Source of the DNA: an uncultured Muribaculaceae bacterium
Lineage (GTDB): Bacteria > Bacteroidota > Bacteroidia > Bacteroidales > Muribaculaceae
Direction of reading: 5' to 3'
DNA length: 64,000 bases
Assembly: GCA_910583525.1 (NCBI GenBank)
Contig: CAJTXL010000016.1
Location: 11,048-75,047, forward strand
This document shows positions 25,217 through 34,550 of this stretch, piece after piece; position 1 is the stretch's first letter; each line of letters begins with the position of its first letter. The notes under the pieces were generated by a model. It saw only the letters and a program-made list of their open reading frames with translations. It had not been told where the DNA came from and searched no databases. A program made the translations under genes and the position numbers.

Positions 25217-26443
25217 TTAGGGTCGGGCGAGTAGGTCGATGTAGCGACTGGCGACTGATTGGGCGGAGAATTTTTCGGTGACTGAGCGGCGCAGGACGGT
25301 GGGGTCGACGGGGGTGTCGAGAGCGGTGTTTAGGGCTTGCGCGAAGGCTTGGGTGTCGTATGGCGGCACGAGGTAGCCTGTGAGGCCGTGTTCGATGATG
25401 TCGCGCTGCCCTCCCGAATCGAAGCTTACGGGGGTGCATCCGGCGGCTTGTCCTTCGATGAGTGTGCCGGGCAGGGTTTCGTAGCGCGATGTTGACATCA
25501 GCACCGTGGCACGGGCGTATAGTTCGTGCAACACGGCAGGGTCAGTGACAGAACCCATGCAGACGTGCGGAAAGCGCAGGGTGTCGAGTGCTGAAGCGTT
25601 GCGTATGTCGCCGAAGAAGACTGCCACGGCGTCGTGGCGGTCGAGACGATTGAGGGCTTCTACGGCGTAGTCGAGGCCTTTGACGGGGTCGTCGAGCCTC
25701 GCGGCTCCCATAAGGATGATTTTTTTGCCTTGAGGGATACCGGGGATCGGCATTGTGCCTTTCGACTCTATATAGAAGTCTTCGACGGGGAAAGCATTCG
25801 GAATAAGGCTTATTTCGCGCCCGGCCATAAGAGAGCTTTCGTCACATAGTTTTTTCAGCCAAGAGCTTACGGCCACGAAACGGATGCCGGAGTTGTCGTA
25901 GAGCGTCTTTTTCCGTTGCCATGTGCGGCGCGAGAGGTCCTTGTCGCCCACGCGTGAGTGCAGAAAGGGACAGTTGCCGCATCCCGGCTCTTTTGTAAAG
26001 GCGCGGCAAGTGGCGGCATGGTGGCATATGCCTGTCAGGTTCCACATGTCGTGCATCGTCCATATGGTGGGCTTGGACGCAGCGATGCGTGATATTTCGT
26101 CGAGCGAGAGCATGCCTTGGTTTATCCAATTCAGAATAATGCCATCGGCCTGACGGACGAGTGGATGTTCGGCGAGGGGCATGCCGTCGGTGGCGATAGA
26201 GACCTTGAACATGTCGGCGCGGTTGAGACCGTTTCCGGCCAATATGCGCAGATGCTCCGCCATGAATGCGGCTTTGAGGCGCCATTGCGGTTTTACGATA
26301 TATACGGCATCATTGCTGCCGCTTTTGTGCGCCACAAGCATAGCCGCTTCATGGCCCAATGCCTGTAGGGCTTCCATGAGCCGGTAGCTCACTACCGAAG
26401 CCCCTCCGCGGCTGTCGCTATGGTTTATGATGCAGATTTTCAT
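25217..26443 (-). CDS. GT4-family glycosyltransferase
   Basis: 408 aa, GT-B fold. N-terminal half: HDMWNLTGICHHAATC followed by PGCGNCPFL, a Cys-rich patch seen in a Bacteroidota subgroup of polysaccharide glycosyltransferases. C-terminal half carries the donor-site E-x7-E type region TSRYETLPGTLIEGQAAGC and HGLTGYLVPPYDTQAFAQAL. It probably adds a sugar from a nucleotide donor to a lipid-linked glycan at the inner membrane. It overlaps the flippase gene by 4 bp, so the two likely serve the same glycan. Confidence 0.85.
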   Translation of the reverse strand: MKICIINHSDSRGGASVVSYRLMEALQALGHEAAMLVAHKSGSNDAVYIVKPQWRLKAAFMAEHLRILAGNGLNRADMFKVSIATDGMPLAEHPLVRQADGIILNWINQGMLSLDEISRIAASKPTIWTMHDMWNLTGICHHAATCRAFTKEPGCGNCPFLHSRVGDKDLSRRTWQRKKTLYDNSGIRFVAVSSWLKKLCDESSLMAGREISLIPNAFPVEDFYIESKGTMPIPGIPQGKKIILMGAARLDDPVKGLDYAVEALNRLDRHDAVAVFFGDIRNASALDTLRFPHVCMGSVTDPAVLHELYARATVLMSTSRYETLPGTLIEGQAAGCTPVSFDSGGQRDIIEHGLTGYLVPPYDTQAFAQALNTALDTPVDPTVLRRSVTEKFSAQSVASRYIDLLARP

Positions 26444-27936
26444 CGGCGGCGCGGCAACAAGTCCTTCAGCGAAAGGTGTTCGGTCTTGACGAATATGGCG
26501 AGGTAAAGTAACAAGAGCACGGCCCTTACGGCGCCAGCAGCCACGGCGCCCATCCCTGCTTTAGGCAGAAGCCAGACACCGGCGGCATATAATGCGGCGG
26601 CAAGTGCAAAATAGCATGCCAAGCGGCCCACCTTATAGTTTATCGGATATTTTCTGCGACCTATGAGATAACTTGCCACCATCATGCAGCCGTAGCTGCC
26701 GAGAGCGGCGAAAGCACAGCCCATATAGCCTATGCGCGGCACAAGGGCGATGTTCAGAGCCAAGGTGACGGCGAGGCCGAAGAGCGAAAACCACATGCCC
26801 CACACGGTGCGGTCGGTGAGCTTGTACCACACCGAGAGGTTGTAGAATATGCCGAAGAAGAGTTCTCCGAGCATTATTACGGGCACGACCTTGAGGCCGC
26901 TGAAGTATCGCGGCGATATGAAGTATCGGATGATGTCGAGATAGAACATCACACCCAGGAAAATGAACAGGGCGAAGGCTATGAAATATTTCATGGCATC
27001 GCTGTATGCCTGTTTCTTGTTTTCGCCGGCCTCTTTGCTGCGAGAGAATATGAATGGCTCGTAGGCGAATCGGAAAGCCTGCAGAAACACAAGTAGCAGA
27101 ATGCCGATTTTATAGTTGGCGCCGTAGATGCCGAGGCCGTACATAGCCTCGGCCGGGTCGCTGACAAGGTGCGGATAGAGGATTTTGTCGATTGTCTGAT
27201 TCATTATGCCTGCTATGCCGAGCACGAGCAAGGGCGCCGAATAGACCATCATCTCTCGCCACAGACGGGAGTTGAAGCGCCAACGAAAGCCACGAAGTTC
27301 GGGCAGCAGCATGAGCATGTTGACTGCCGAGGCGAGAAGGTTTGACAGGAATATGTAGCCGATGCCGAAACCGGGTTCATAGAACCAGTCGACGGTCGAC
27401 GGGGCGTGTTTCATCAGCCACGGGCACAGCAGTATGAAGAACAGATTGAAGCCTATGTTGAGACCTATGTTGACGAGCTTGAGCATGGCAAAGCGCATAG
27501 GGCGCTTACGGTATCGCAGATAGCTGTAGGGGATGCACATGAAAGCGTCGAGTGCAACGCACAAAGCCATCATGAGCACGTAGGACGGATGCCCGTCGCA
27601 CTCCATCCAATGTGTTACAGGATTCAGGAATACGGCGACAAGAGCCACGAAGGCCGAAGACGATACGGCGAGCGAGAGCAGCGATGTCGAGTAGACCTCG
27701 ACGGGGTCTTTCCACCGTTCGTGGTTGGCGAAGCGAAAGAAGCCCGTCTCCATGCCATAGGTCAAAATCACCATGGCCAATGCGACAACGGAGTAGACGA
27801 AAGTCACTACACCATACTCCGCCACGGGGAACATGATGGTGTAGAGGGGCACGAGCATCCAGTTGAGGAAACGCCCCACGATAGAAGACAGGCCGTATAT
27901 GGCGGTATCTTTCGCCAGACTCTTTATTCCTGCCAT
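26440..27936 (-). CDS. Wzx/MurJ-like polysaccharide flippase (MOP superfamily)
   Basis: 498 aa with about 14 hydrophobic segments and the family start SLAKDTAIYGLSSIVGRFLN, typical of Bacteroidota oligosaccharide flippases. It translocates lipid-linked glycan units across the inner membrane. Shares one base with the meaB stop (TAATG) and overlaps the glycosyltransferase start. No other glycan genes are in the cluster, so the product may be a short glycan or O-glycan used together with genes elsewhere. Confidence 0.85.
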   Translation of the reverse strand: MAGIKSLAKDTAIYGLSSIVGRFLNWMLVPLYTIMFPVAEYGVVTFVYSVVALAMVILTYGMETGFFRFANHERWKDPVEVYSTSLLSLAVSSSAFVALVAVFLNPVTHWMECDGHPSYVLMMALCVALDAFMCIPYSYLRYRKRPMRFAMLKLVNIGLNIGFNLFFILLCPWLMKHAPSTVDWFYEPGFGIGYIFLSNLLASAVNMLMLLPELRGFRWRFNSRLWREMMVYSAPLLVLGIAGIMNQTIDKILYPHLVSDPAEAMYGLGIYGANYKIGILLLVFLQAFRFAYEPFIFSRSKEAGENKKQAYSDAMKYFIAFALFIFLGVMFYLDIIRYFISPRYFSGLKVVPVIMLGELFFGIFYNLSVWYKLTDRTVWGMWFSLFGLAVTLALNIALVPRIGYMGCAFAALGSYGCMMVASYLIGRRKYPINYKVGRLACYFALAAALYAAGVWLLPKAGMGAVAAGAVRAVLLLLYLAIFVKTEHLSLKDLLPRRR

Positions 27937-29027
27937 TATTTTTTATCGAAATAGTGATGCAACACTTCGCCTGCGGCGGCGAACGACGAACGACGGTTTG
28001 CGAGCACGTCGGCCTCGCAGCTTTCGAGAAGACGCTGCACTTCGGGGTTGCCGTAGAAATGCTTTCTGAGCTGTTCGTCGATGGTCTCGTACATCCACCA
28101 ACGCGACTGCTCCTGTCGTTTTCGCTCGAAATATCCGTTGCCTTTGACGAAATCGAAGTAGCGGTCTATCATCGCCCATACTTCGGGTATGCCGAGTTCG
28201 TAATATCCCGAATACGTGAGTACCTCGGGCATCCACCCCGAAGTCGTCGGCGGAAAGAGATGCAGAGCCGAACGGTACTGTGCCTGCGCAAGCTGCGCCG
28301 GGCCTATGTTGTCGCCGTCGGCCTTGTTGATGACTATGCCGTCGGCCATCTCCATAATGCCACGCTTGATGCCCTGCAGCTCATCGCCGGCACCGGCAAT
28401 CTGTATCAGGAGGAAGAAGTCTACCATCGAGTGCACGGCGGTCTCGCTTTGGCCTACACCGACGGTCTCGACGAATATGTTATCGTATCCGGCGGCCTCG
28501 CACAGCACTATTGTCTCGCGAGTCTTGCGTGCCACACCGCCGAGCGAGCCCGCCGAAGGGGAAGGCCGTATGAAAGCGTCGGGGTGCACGGCAAGCTTTT
28601 CCATGCGCGTCTTGTCGCCGAGGATAGAACCTTTTGTGCGTTCGCTGGACGGGTCGATGGCGAGCACGGCAAGTTTTCCGCCCTGTTTGAGCACATGCAG
28701 CCCGAACACGTCGATGCTTGTGCTCTTGCCGGCGCCGGGCACGCCTGTTATTCCTATGCGGCGCGAGTTGCCCGAGTGCGGCAGGCATTTTTCGATTACT
28801 TCCTGGGCGATGGCGTAGTGGTCGGGGGCGAGGCTTTCGACAAGCGTGACGGCACGGCTGAGGGTGGTTATGTCGCCTTTGAGTATGCCGTCGACGAGTT
28901 CCGAGGCCGTAGGCAGCGGTTTACGCCTCGGCCTTTTGCTCAGATAGGGGTTGACTATCGGTGGCTGCTCAACGCCGCTGTTTACGGTAAGGCCGCTATA
29001 TTGTGAATCGTTTTCGGGATGTTCCAT
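27936..29027 (-). CDS. meaB: methylmalonyl-CoA mutase-associated GTPase MeaB
   Basis: 363 aa. P-loop GITGVPGAGKSTSIDVFG, then the family hallmarks LAIDPSSERTKGSILGDKTR and FVETVGVGQSE, and the base-recognition segment VINKADGD. MeaB protects the B12-dependent methylmalonyl-CoA mutase from inactivation in the succinate-propionate route, a standard Bacteroidales pathway. The mutase is not in this window. It is 10 bp downstream of the helicase gene and co-transcribed with the flippase and glycosyltransferase, an arrangement without obvious functional logic. Confidence 0.93.
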   Translation of the reverse strand: MEHPENDSQYSGLTVNSGVEQPPIVNPYLSKRPRRKPLPTASELVDGILKGDITTLSRAVTLVESLAPDHYAIAQEVIEKCLPHSGNSRRIGITGVPGAGKSTSIDVFGLHVLKQGGKLAVLAIDPSSERTKGSILGDKTRMEKLAVHPDAFIRPSPSAGSLGGVARKTRETIVLCEAAGYDNIFVETVGVGQSETAVHSMVDFFLLIQIAGAGDELQGIKRGIMEMADGIVINKADGDNIGPAQLAQAQYRSALHLFPPTTSGWMPEVLTYSGYYELGIPEVWAMIDRYFDFVKGNGYFERKRQEQSRWWMYETIDEQLRKHFYGNPEVQRLLESCEADVLANRRSSFAAAGEVLHHYFDKK

Positions 29028-29037
29028 GGTAGATTGC

Positions 29038-31401
29038 TTACTTTGTGAATATTTTGGCGAATGCGCCTACGATGTCGGCTACCGCCTGCCGGCTTTCGAC
29101 GGGTATGCGTACTTCAGTGCGGCCCGTCTCGGGGTCGGTGTGCACAAGGCTGTCGATAAGGCCTGTCGTGGCTTCGGGCGAACGGAGCGTGTCGGCCAGG
29201 CAGCTGATGAAGTCGGCTGCTTTTGCCATCAGTTCGTTTGCCTGTGAGGTTTCTTTATGAGGCATCTCTGTGCCCGATACTTCGGGGCGGTTGTCTTCAG
29301 GTTCGTCTTCGGCGACCATGGCGCCTTGTGCCGGTGCGTTTTCGGGTATGATTTCCGATATGGACTCGGCTATGCGGTTGAGTTTGTTGTCGTCGAGCGT
29401 TATCTGGTCATCGCCGCCGTCGAGGATGCCTGCGAACAGGTTGCTTTTGAAATTGAGTGTCGAGAGCATGCGCTCTTCGATGGTGCCTGCGGCAACCATA
29501 TTGATGACCTGTATGTTTCGACGCTGGCCTATGCGGTAGACACGCGCTATGCGCTGTTCGAGGACGGCCGGATTCCACGGCAAGTCGAGGTTGATTACCA
29601 GCGATGCCGCCTGCAGGTTGAGGCCGGTGCTTCCGGCGTCGGTAGATATGAATACCCGTTTTTCGGGGTCGGTGCGGAAATTTTCTGTAAGAAAACGGCG
29701 TTTAGCCGACGGCACCCCTCCGTGGAGATATTCATATGCGATGCCTGCCTTGTCGAGTTCTTCGGCGAGAATACGGGTCATGCGTTCCCACTGGCTGAAC
29801 ACGACGGCTTTCTCGTCGCCGCTCTCGGTCATTGCGGTTATGAGCTGCAATGCCTCACCTATTTTGGTGTCGAAGCGCGATTTCTGGTCGATTATGAAAG
29901 TGCTGTCACAGACCATTCGCATGCGGCTGATAAGCAAGAGCAGCCGTTTGCGGTCTTTTTCGGAGAGGAAGCGGTGTGCCTGCCACCGATATACCAGTTG
30001 CGCGACGGCATTCTGGCATTCGTCATGTAATTGGCGCTGCTCTTTAGTCATGGGCACGAAGAGCACTTTGTCTGAGCGCTCGGGCAGCTGTATGGCAACA
30101 TCGCATTTGCGACGCCTGAGCATGTATGGCTTGAGGATGGTGCCTATTTCGTTGAGCGCACGGTAGGCCGTCACTTTGCCTGTGGGCGAGGTGACGACGT
30201 GGCGGTCGAGGAACTCGTAGTACGGGCCGAGGGCATACTGGTCGACGAACTGCATTACCGAGTACAGCTCTTCGAGCTTATTTTCGAGTGGTGTGCCCGA
30301 AAGCACCACGCAGTAGTCGCTTTCGACGCGTCGTGCAGCCTGTGCAATCTGCGTGTTCCAGTTTTTGAGGCGCTGTACTTCGTCCATTATGAGCATGTCG
30401 AAGCGCAGAGTGCCGAAAGCTTTTATATCGTTGGCAAGGGTGTGGTAGGATACTATTTTATAGAAAGCCTCGGTTTTATATAGCTCCCTGCGATGTGTGT
30501 GCAGACCTTCAATCACCGTGACCGAGGAGCCGGTGAAGCGCTCAATTTCTTTTTTCCATTGATATTTGAGCGATGTAGGGCATACGATGAGCACCGAGCC
30601 TACCATGTTCTGTTTTTTCATCAGCTCGGCAGTGCCGATGGCCTGCACGGTTTTGCCAAGACCCATCTCGTCAGCAATTAGAGAGCGCCCGGCGTCAAAG
30701 GCGAAGCGTATACCCTCTATCTGGTAGGGATATAGCTTCGTGTCGAGCACATTCTCTATGTCAGCAGGCTTCAGTGTGCCGAGCAGGGTGTGTCGGCGAA
30801 GCCTGTCACGCTCTTCGAGGATGTAGTTGAGGGCGTCGGGGTAACAGTGGAATTGAGGGTCGAACTTGCGTGCCTGCTCAATGAAGGACGGCAGTTCGGC
30901 CACCATGCCGGGCACGGCCGTGAAATCGTCGTCGAAGTAGCGCATTGCTGCCATTGCGAGACCTTCTGGCGCCGTTGTGCCGAGACGGAGCATGAGGCGC
31001 CGACCGCCTTTGTATGACATTTCGAGCGAAGAACGTTTTGGCAGTGCCGTGACGGGTTTCTTTCCGCGTTTTTCGAGCCAAATGCTGACAGCTTCGACAT
31101 GTTTGCACACGCCGAGGTTGTTTGTGCGGAAGTCCATGCACTCGCAGTAGTTGCGGTCGCTGTCATCGCCATGGAACACCACCCTGTAGCTTCGGCGGCT
31201 CTGTGGCGATGTTACGGTGTATTGCCCCGGCGACCATCGGTCTGACAGTTCGGCTACGGCGAAGTCGCCTTTGTCGGCGGCCAGCCTTCGCAAAGCTTTC
31301 TGCCACTGCTGCAGCGACATGCCTTCGGGTCGGTTTCCGGCCAAACCTCGTGTGCGGTTTTCGCCGCCTGTTTTTCGCGTTTTAGCGCTTGTGGTTTTCA
31401 T
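29038..31401 (-). CDS. SNF2-family helicase with N-terminal SWIM zinc finger
   Basis: 787 aa. The SWIM finger C-x-C-x(n)-C-x-H is visible as YCECMDFRTNNLGVCKHVEA (about residues 90-110). The SNF2 core starts with SLIADEMGLGKTVQAIGTAE (Walker A/I), DEVQRLKNWNTQIAQAARRV (II) and SGTPLENKLEELYSVMQF (III). The C-terminal half contains VFISTDAGSTGLNLQAASLV and RIYRIGQRR-like RVYRIGQRRNIQVINMV (VI). The last ~130 residues are acidic and divergent. Members bind DNA or DNA-protein complexes and track along duplex; bacterial roles include transcription recycling (HepA-like) and DNA repair. No defence partner is adjacent. Confidence 0.9.
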   Translation of the reverse strand: MKTTSAKTRKTGGENRTRGLAGNRPEGMSLQQWQKALRRLAADKGDFAVAELSDRWSPGQYTVTSPQSRRSYRVVFHGDDSDRNYCECMDFRTNNLGVCKHVEAVSIWLEKRGKKPVTALPKRSSLEMSYKGGRRLMLRLGTTAPEGLAMAAMRYFDDDFTAVPGMVAELPSFIEQARKFDPQFHCYPDALNYILEERDRLRRHTLLGTLKPADIENVLDTKLYPYQIEGIRFAFDAGRSLIADEMGLGKTVQAIGTAELMKKQNMVGSVLIVCPTSLKYQWKKEIERFTGSSVTVIEGLHTHRRELYKTEAFYKIVSYHTLANDIKAFGTLRFDMLIMDEVQRLKNWNTQIAQAARRVESDYCVVLSGTPLENKLEELYSVMQFVDQYALGPYYEFLDRHVVTSPTGKVTAYRALNEIGTILKPYMLRRRKCDVAIQLPERSDKVLFVPMTKEQRQLHDECQNAVAQLVYRWQAHRFLSEKDRKRLLLLISRMRMVCDSTFIIDQKSRFDTKIGEALQLITAMTESGDEKAVVFSQWERMTRILAEELDKAGIAYEYLHGGVPSAKRRFLTENFRTDPEKRVFISTDAGSTGLNLQAASLVINLDLPWNPAVLEQRIARVYRIGQRRNIQVINMVAAGTIEERMLSTLNFKSNLFAGILDGGDDQITLDDNKLNRIAESISEIIPENAPAQGAMVAEDEPEDNRPEVSGTEMPHKETSQANELMAKAADFISCLADTLRSPEATTGLIDSLVHTDPETGRTEVRIPVESRQAVADIVGAFAKIFTK

Positions 31402-31405
31402 ATTG

Positions 31406-31437
31406 CAAAATTAAGCCCAAAGCCCCGTATTTGCAAA
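31406..31437 (-). promoter_or_regulatory. promoter of the helicase-meaB-flippase-GT operon
   Basis: Minus-strand TTTG (31437-31434), 20 nt, TAATTTTG (31413-31406). The -7 box ends 4 nt before the ATG, so the mRNA would be almost leaderless. Confidence 0.6.
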
Positions 31438-31470
31438 TAACGAGGATGTGTCAAACGGCAATATCGTTGG

Positions 31471-31550
31471 AATGTAGGGACGTGCCTTTGGCACGTTGAC
31501 TGATTGACAGGTGCATACGCATCAACGTGCCAAAGGCACGTCCCTACATT
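31471..31550. repeat. perfect 29-bp inverted repeat with 22-bp loop
   Basis: Arms 31471-31499 and 31522-31550 are exact reverse complements. One arm contains the core acgtgccaaaggcacgtccc, itself a nested hairpin. A 26-bp copy of the same arm recurs at 57651-57676. It lies downstream of recA (minus) and may also terminate it. Confidence 0.85.
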
Positions 31551-31580
31551 TTATGGCACATCGTCAGAACACGACAGATG

Positions 31581-32756
31581 TTAGAGGTCTTCTTCGATAG
31601 AGAATTCGTCGGTGAGGTCATCATCGTCGAAATCGTCGGTTTCGGGAGCCGCACCGGTTTCTTCGGGTTCTTTGTCTTTGGTGTCGGCAGCCGGTTTTGC
31701 CGTCTTGGATGTTCTTGTACCGTCGGCGGCCTTGAGCGCTTCCATTATGGCCTTTTCGAGTTCTTCAGCCAATTCGGGGTTGTCTTTGATTACTTCAACG
31801 GCACGGTCGCGCCCTTGTGCGAGCTTGCTTCCGTTGTAGCTGAACCACGAGCCGCTTTTTTTGATGATGTCGTATTCGACACCGAGGTCGAGTATTTCGC
31901 CTGCACGCGATATGCCTTCGCCGAACATGATGTCGAACTCGGCGCGTTTGAAAGGCGGCGCCACTTTGTTCTTGACCACTTTGACGAGCGCACGCTTGCC
32001 GAGAACGTTGTCGCCGTCTTTGATAGAGGTACGCGGCCGTATGTCGATACGCACGGATGCGTAAAACTTGAGGGCGTTGCCGCCGGTTGTGGTTTCAGAC
32101 GGGCCGAACATCTGCCCGATTTTCTCGCGAAGCTGGTTGATGAAGATGCACGTAGTGTTTGTGCGCGAGATGGTGCCTGTGAGCTTACGCATAGCCTGCG
32201 ACATAAGCCGGGCCTGCAGACCCATGTTGCGGTCGCCCATCTCTCCTTCGATTTCACTTTTTGGGGTCAGCGCGGCAACAGAGTCTACTACTATTATGTC
32301 GACGGCGGCAGAACGTATGAGCTGTTCTGCGATTTCGAGAGCCTGCTCGCCGTTGTCGGGCTGCGAAATGAGCAGATTGTTTATGTCAACGCCAAGCTGC
32401 TGCGCGTAGAAGCGGTCGAAAGCGTGTTCGGCGTCTATCATGGCGGCTATGCCTCCGCGTTTCTGCGCTTCTGCGATGGCATGGATTGCGAGGGTGGTCT
32501 TACCCGACGATTCCGGCCCGAAAATCTCGATAATGCGTCCGCGCGGATATCCGCCTACGCCCAAGGCATAGTTAAGGCCGATAGAGCCTGAGGGTATCAC
32601 CTCGATATTTTCGATAACTTCGTCGCCCATCTTCATGATGGCACCGCGTCCGTAGGCTTTTTCGATGCGTCCCATCGCCTGAGCCAAGGCTTCGCGACGT
32701 GCGGCCTGGGGGTCTTTTTCGGCCGAGACTTTTTTTGTGGTTTCTTTCTTTGCCAT
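31581..32756 (-). CDS. recA: recombinase RecA
   Basis: 391 aa. Walker A in IFGPESSGKTTLAIHAIAEA, Walker B with IIVVDSVAAL, loop L1 near PKSEIEGEMGDRNMGLQARL, L2 near INQLREKIGQMFG, and the tail is very acidic (TDDFDDDDLTDEFSIEEDL type). RecA drives strand exchange and SOS co-proteolysis. The length is larger than the E. coli protein because of the C-terminal tail. Monocistronic, with its own promoter; a LexA-type box is not evident. Confidence 0.97.
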   Translation of the reverse strand: MAKKETTKKVSAEKDPQAARREALAQAMGRIEKAYGRGAIMKMGDEVIENIEVIPSGSIGLNYALGVGGYPRGRIIEIFGPESSGKTTLAIHAIAEAQKRGGIAAMIDAEHAFDRFYAQQLGVDINNLLISQPDNGEQALEIAEQLIRSAAVDIIVVDSVAALTPKSEIEGEMGDRNMGLQARLMSQAMRKLTGTISRTNTTCIFINQLREKIGQMFGPSETTTGGNALKFYASVRIDIRPRTSIKDGDNVLGKRALVKVVKNKVAPPFKRAEFDIMFGEGISRAGEILDLGVEYDIIKKSGSWFSYNGSKLAQGRDRAVEVIKDNPELAEELEKAIMEALKAADGTRTSKTAKPAADTKDKEPEETGAAPETDDFDDDDLTDEFSIEEDL

Positions 32757-32797
32757 TATATTTTTGTAGTTTATTGTTGTTCTTATTATTTACAACG

Positions 32798-32826
32798 CAA
32801 AATTAGCGCCGTATGTGCGCAACAAA
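32798..32826 (-). promoter_or_regulatory. recA promoter
   Basis: Minus strand: TTTG (32826-32823), 17 nt, TAATTTTG (32805-32798), 42 nt ahead of the ATG. Confidence 0.6.
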
Positions 32827-32944
32827 GATGCACAGATGTGTTAAATATTATTTACGCGCGAACCAATGTTTCTTGCCGGCGTTTTACATGTACATAGCAA
32901 AATTACTTTTTCCATTGCAAGAAATGTGATAATGATTGGTTTAT

Positions 32945-32981
32945 CTAACGTGGCGCCACTGTGACAGCGGCGCCACGTTAG
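32945..32981 (-). terminator. hairpin ending the cdd-tyrS-DUF2007 transcript
   Basis: Thirteen-bp perfect arms 32945-32957 and 32969-32981 around an 11-nt loop. Lies 35 bp beyond the DUF2007 stop. The sequence after it on the minus strand has only a weak T-tract. Confidence 0.6.
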
Positions 32982-33015
32982 TTTATGGCTGTGTATATGT
33001 AGAACGCATCATGCG

Positions 33016-33240
33016 TCAGATGATGTCGCCATGCTCTCTGAGCAATTCGACGGCACGGTCGAAGTCTTTTTCGGGCACAAGCAGTTTTATCGCGGCCCAT
33101 GTAGAACCGGCGCCGTAGAGCGTAGCCATAGAGTTCGTTTCTACATATGCGTCGATGCCGTTGTTTACGAGCATACCGTGCGCTATGTAAGCATCGGGCT
33201 CCAGGCTGAATGTCGCCACCGTTACCATCGAATTAGCCAT
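33016..33240 (-). CDS. DUF2007 (putative signal-transducing) small protein
   Basis: 74 aa. Pattern VTVATFSLEPDAYIAHGMLV, GIDAYVETNSMATLYG and IKLLVPEKDFDRAVELLREH matches the DUF2007 fold, a small ferredoxin-like domain similar to PII-type folds, often in Bacteroidota. Function unknown. It starts 5 bp after the tyrS stop and is the last gene of its operon. Confidence 0.8.
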   Translation of the reverse strand: MANSMVTVATFSLEPDAYIAHGMLVNNGIDAYVETNSMATLYGAGSTWAAIKLLVPEKDFDRAVELLREHGDII

Positions 33241-33245
33241 ACGAA

Positions 33246-34538
33246 TTATTTTACAATCAACAGAAAATATTGTTTCTTGCCTTTCTGCACAATGATGTAG
33301 CGGTCGTTGAGCAACATGGCCGGCGACACCTGAGCCTGCGGGTCGCTGATTTTTTCTTTGTTTACCGAGAAGCCTCCGCCCTGCACGAGCTTGCGCATTT
33401 CGGCCTTAGAGGGGAATACTGCGGCTTTCTCGGTAAGCAGGTCGGCGAAACGGAGACCGGCGTCGATGTCGGCGCGGTCGACTGTGAATGTGGGCACGCC
33501 TTCGAATATGTCGAGAAGCGTCTTCTCGTCGATTTTATGTAGAGTTTCTGCGGCTTTGTTGCTGAAGAGTATCTGCGACGCCTCGATTGCAGCCTCACAA
33601 TCGGCTGCGCTGTGCACCATCGTGGTAACTTCTTGGGCAAGGCGACGCTGCAAGGGTCGACGTCCGGGGTCGGCGGCCTGTTCGGCTATCAGGGCATCGA
33701 TGGTTTCTTTGTCGAGTTCGGTGAAAATCTTGATGTATTTTGCGGCGTCTTCATCGCTGACGTTGAGCCAGAACTGGTAGAACTTATAAGGCGATGTGCG
33801 TGCCGGGTCGAGCCACACGTTGCCGCCTTCGGTCTTTCCGAACTTCGAGCCGTCGGCCTTGGTGATAAGGTTGCATGTAATGGCAAATGCTTCGCCGCCC
33901 AAAGTACGGCGTATGAGTTCCGTGCCGGTGGTGATGTTGCCCCATTGGTCAGAACCGCCTATCTGGAACTTGCAGCCTTTGTCTCGGTAGAGAGTGAGGA
34001 AGTCATAGCCCTGCACGAGCTGGTAACTGAACTCGGTGAACGACATGCCCTGCTGCGACTCACCCGAAAGGCGCTTCTTGACAGAGTCCTTCGCCATCAT
34101 GTAGTTTACGGTGATTAGCTTGCCGACGTCGCGGATGAAGTCGAGGAAAGTGAAATCTTTCATCCAGTCATAGTTGTTCACCATCTCTGCGGCATTGGGG
34201 GCGTCGGAGTCGAAATCGAGAAATTTGGCAAGCTGCTTCTTGATTGCTTCCTGATTGTGCCTAAGCGTGGTCTCGTCGAGCAGTTTGCGCTCCTGGCTCT
34301 TCATGGAAGGGTCGCCAATCATACCCGTGGCTCCGCCTACCAAGGCGATGGGTTTGTGGCCTGAGCGCTGGAAATGCTTGAGCATCATAACGCCCACAAG
34401 ATGGCCTATATGAAGGCTGTCGGCGGTAGGGTCTATGCCAAGGTAGGCCGTAGCCATGCCTTTTTTGAGTTCTTCGTCGGCGCCGGGCATCACTGTGTGG
34501 AGCATGCCGCGCCAAGATAGTTCTTCTATGAAATCCAT
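33246..34538 (-). CDS. tyrS: tyrosyl-tRNA synthetase
   Basis: 430 aa class I enzyme. The HIGH-type motif appears as HIGHLVGVMMLKHF, and the KMSKS-type loop as ADGSKFGKTEGGN (the TyrS form K-F-G-K-T). The C-terminal S4-like RNA-binding domain covers about 360-430 (FPSKAEMRKLVQGGGFSVNK). Charges tRNA-Tyr. The gene stands 12 bp downstream of cdd. Confidence 0.97.
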   Translation of the reverse strand: MDFIEELSWRGMLHTVMPGADEELKKGMATAYLGIDPTADSLHIGHLVGVMMLKHFQRSGHKPIALVGGATGMIGDPSMKSQERKLLDETTLRHNQEAIKKQLAKFLDFDSDAPNAAEMVNNYDWMKDFTFLDFIRDVGKLITVNYMMAKDSVKKRLSGESQQGMSFTEFSYQLVQGYDFLTLYRDKGCKFQIGGSDQWGNITTGTELIRRTLGGEAFAITCNLITKADGSKFGKTEGGNVWLDPARTSPYKFYQFWLNVSDEDAAKYIKIFTELDKETIDALIAEQAADPGRRPLQRRLAQEVTTMVHSAADCEAAIEASQILFSNKAAETLHKIDEKTLLDIFEGVPTFTVDRADIDAGLRFADLLTEKAAVFPSKAEMRKLVQGGGFSVNKEKISDPQAQVSPAMLLNDRYIIVQKGKKQYFLLIVK

Positions 34539-34550
34539 TATATAGTTTGT

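Noticed and set aside
27954..29006. A 350-aa plus-strand frame over meaB
   Set aside because: An antisense shadow; meaB motifs are complete on the minus strand.
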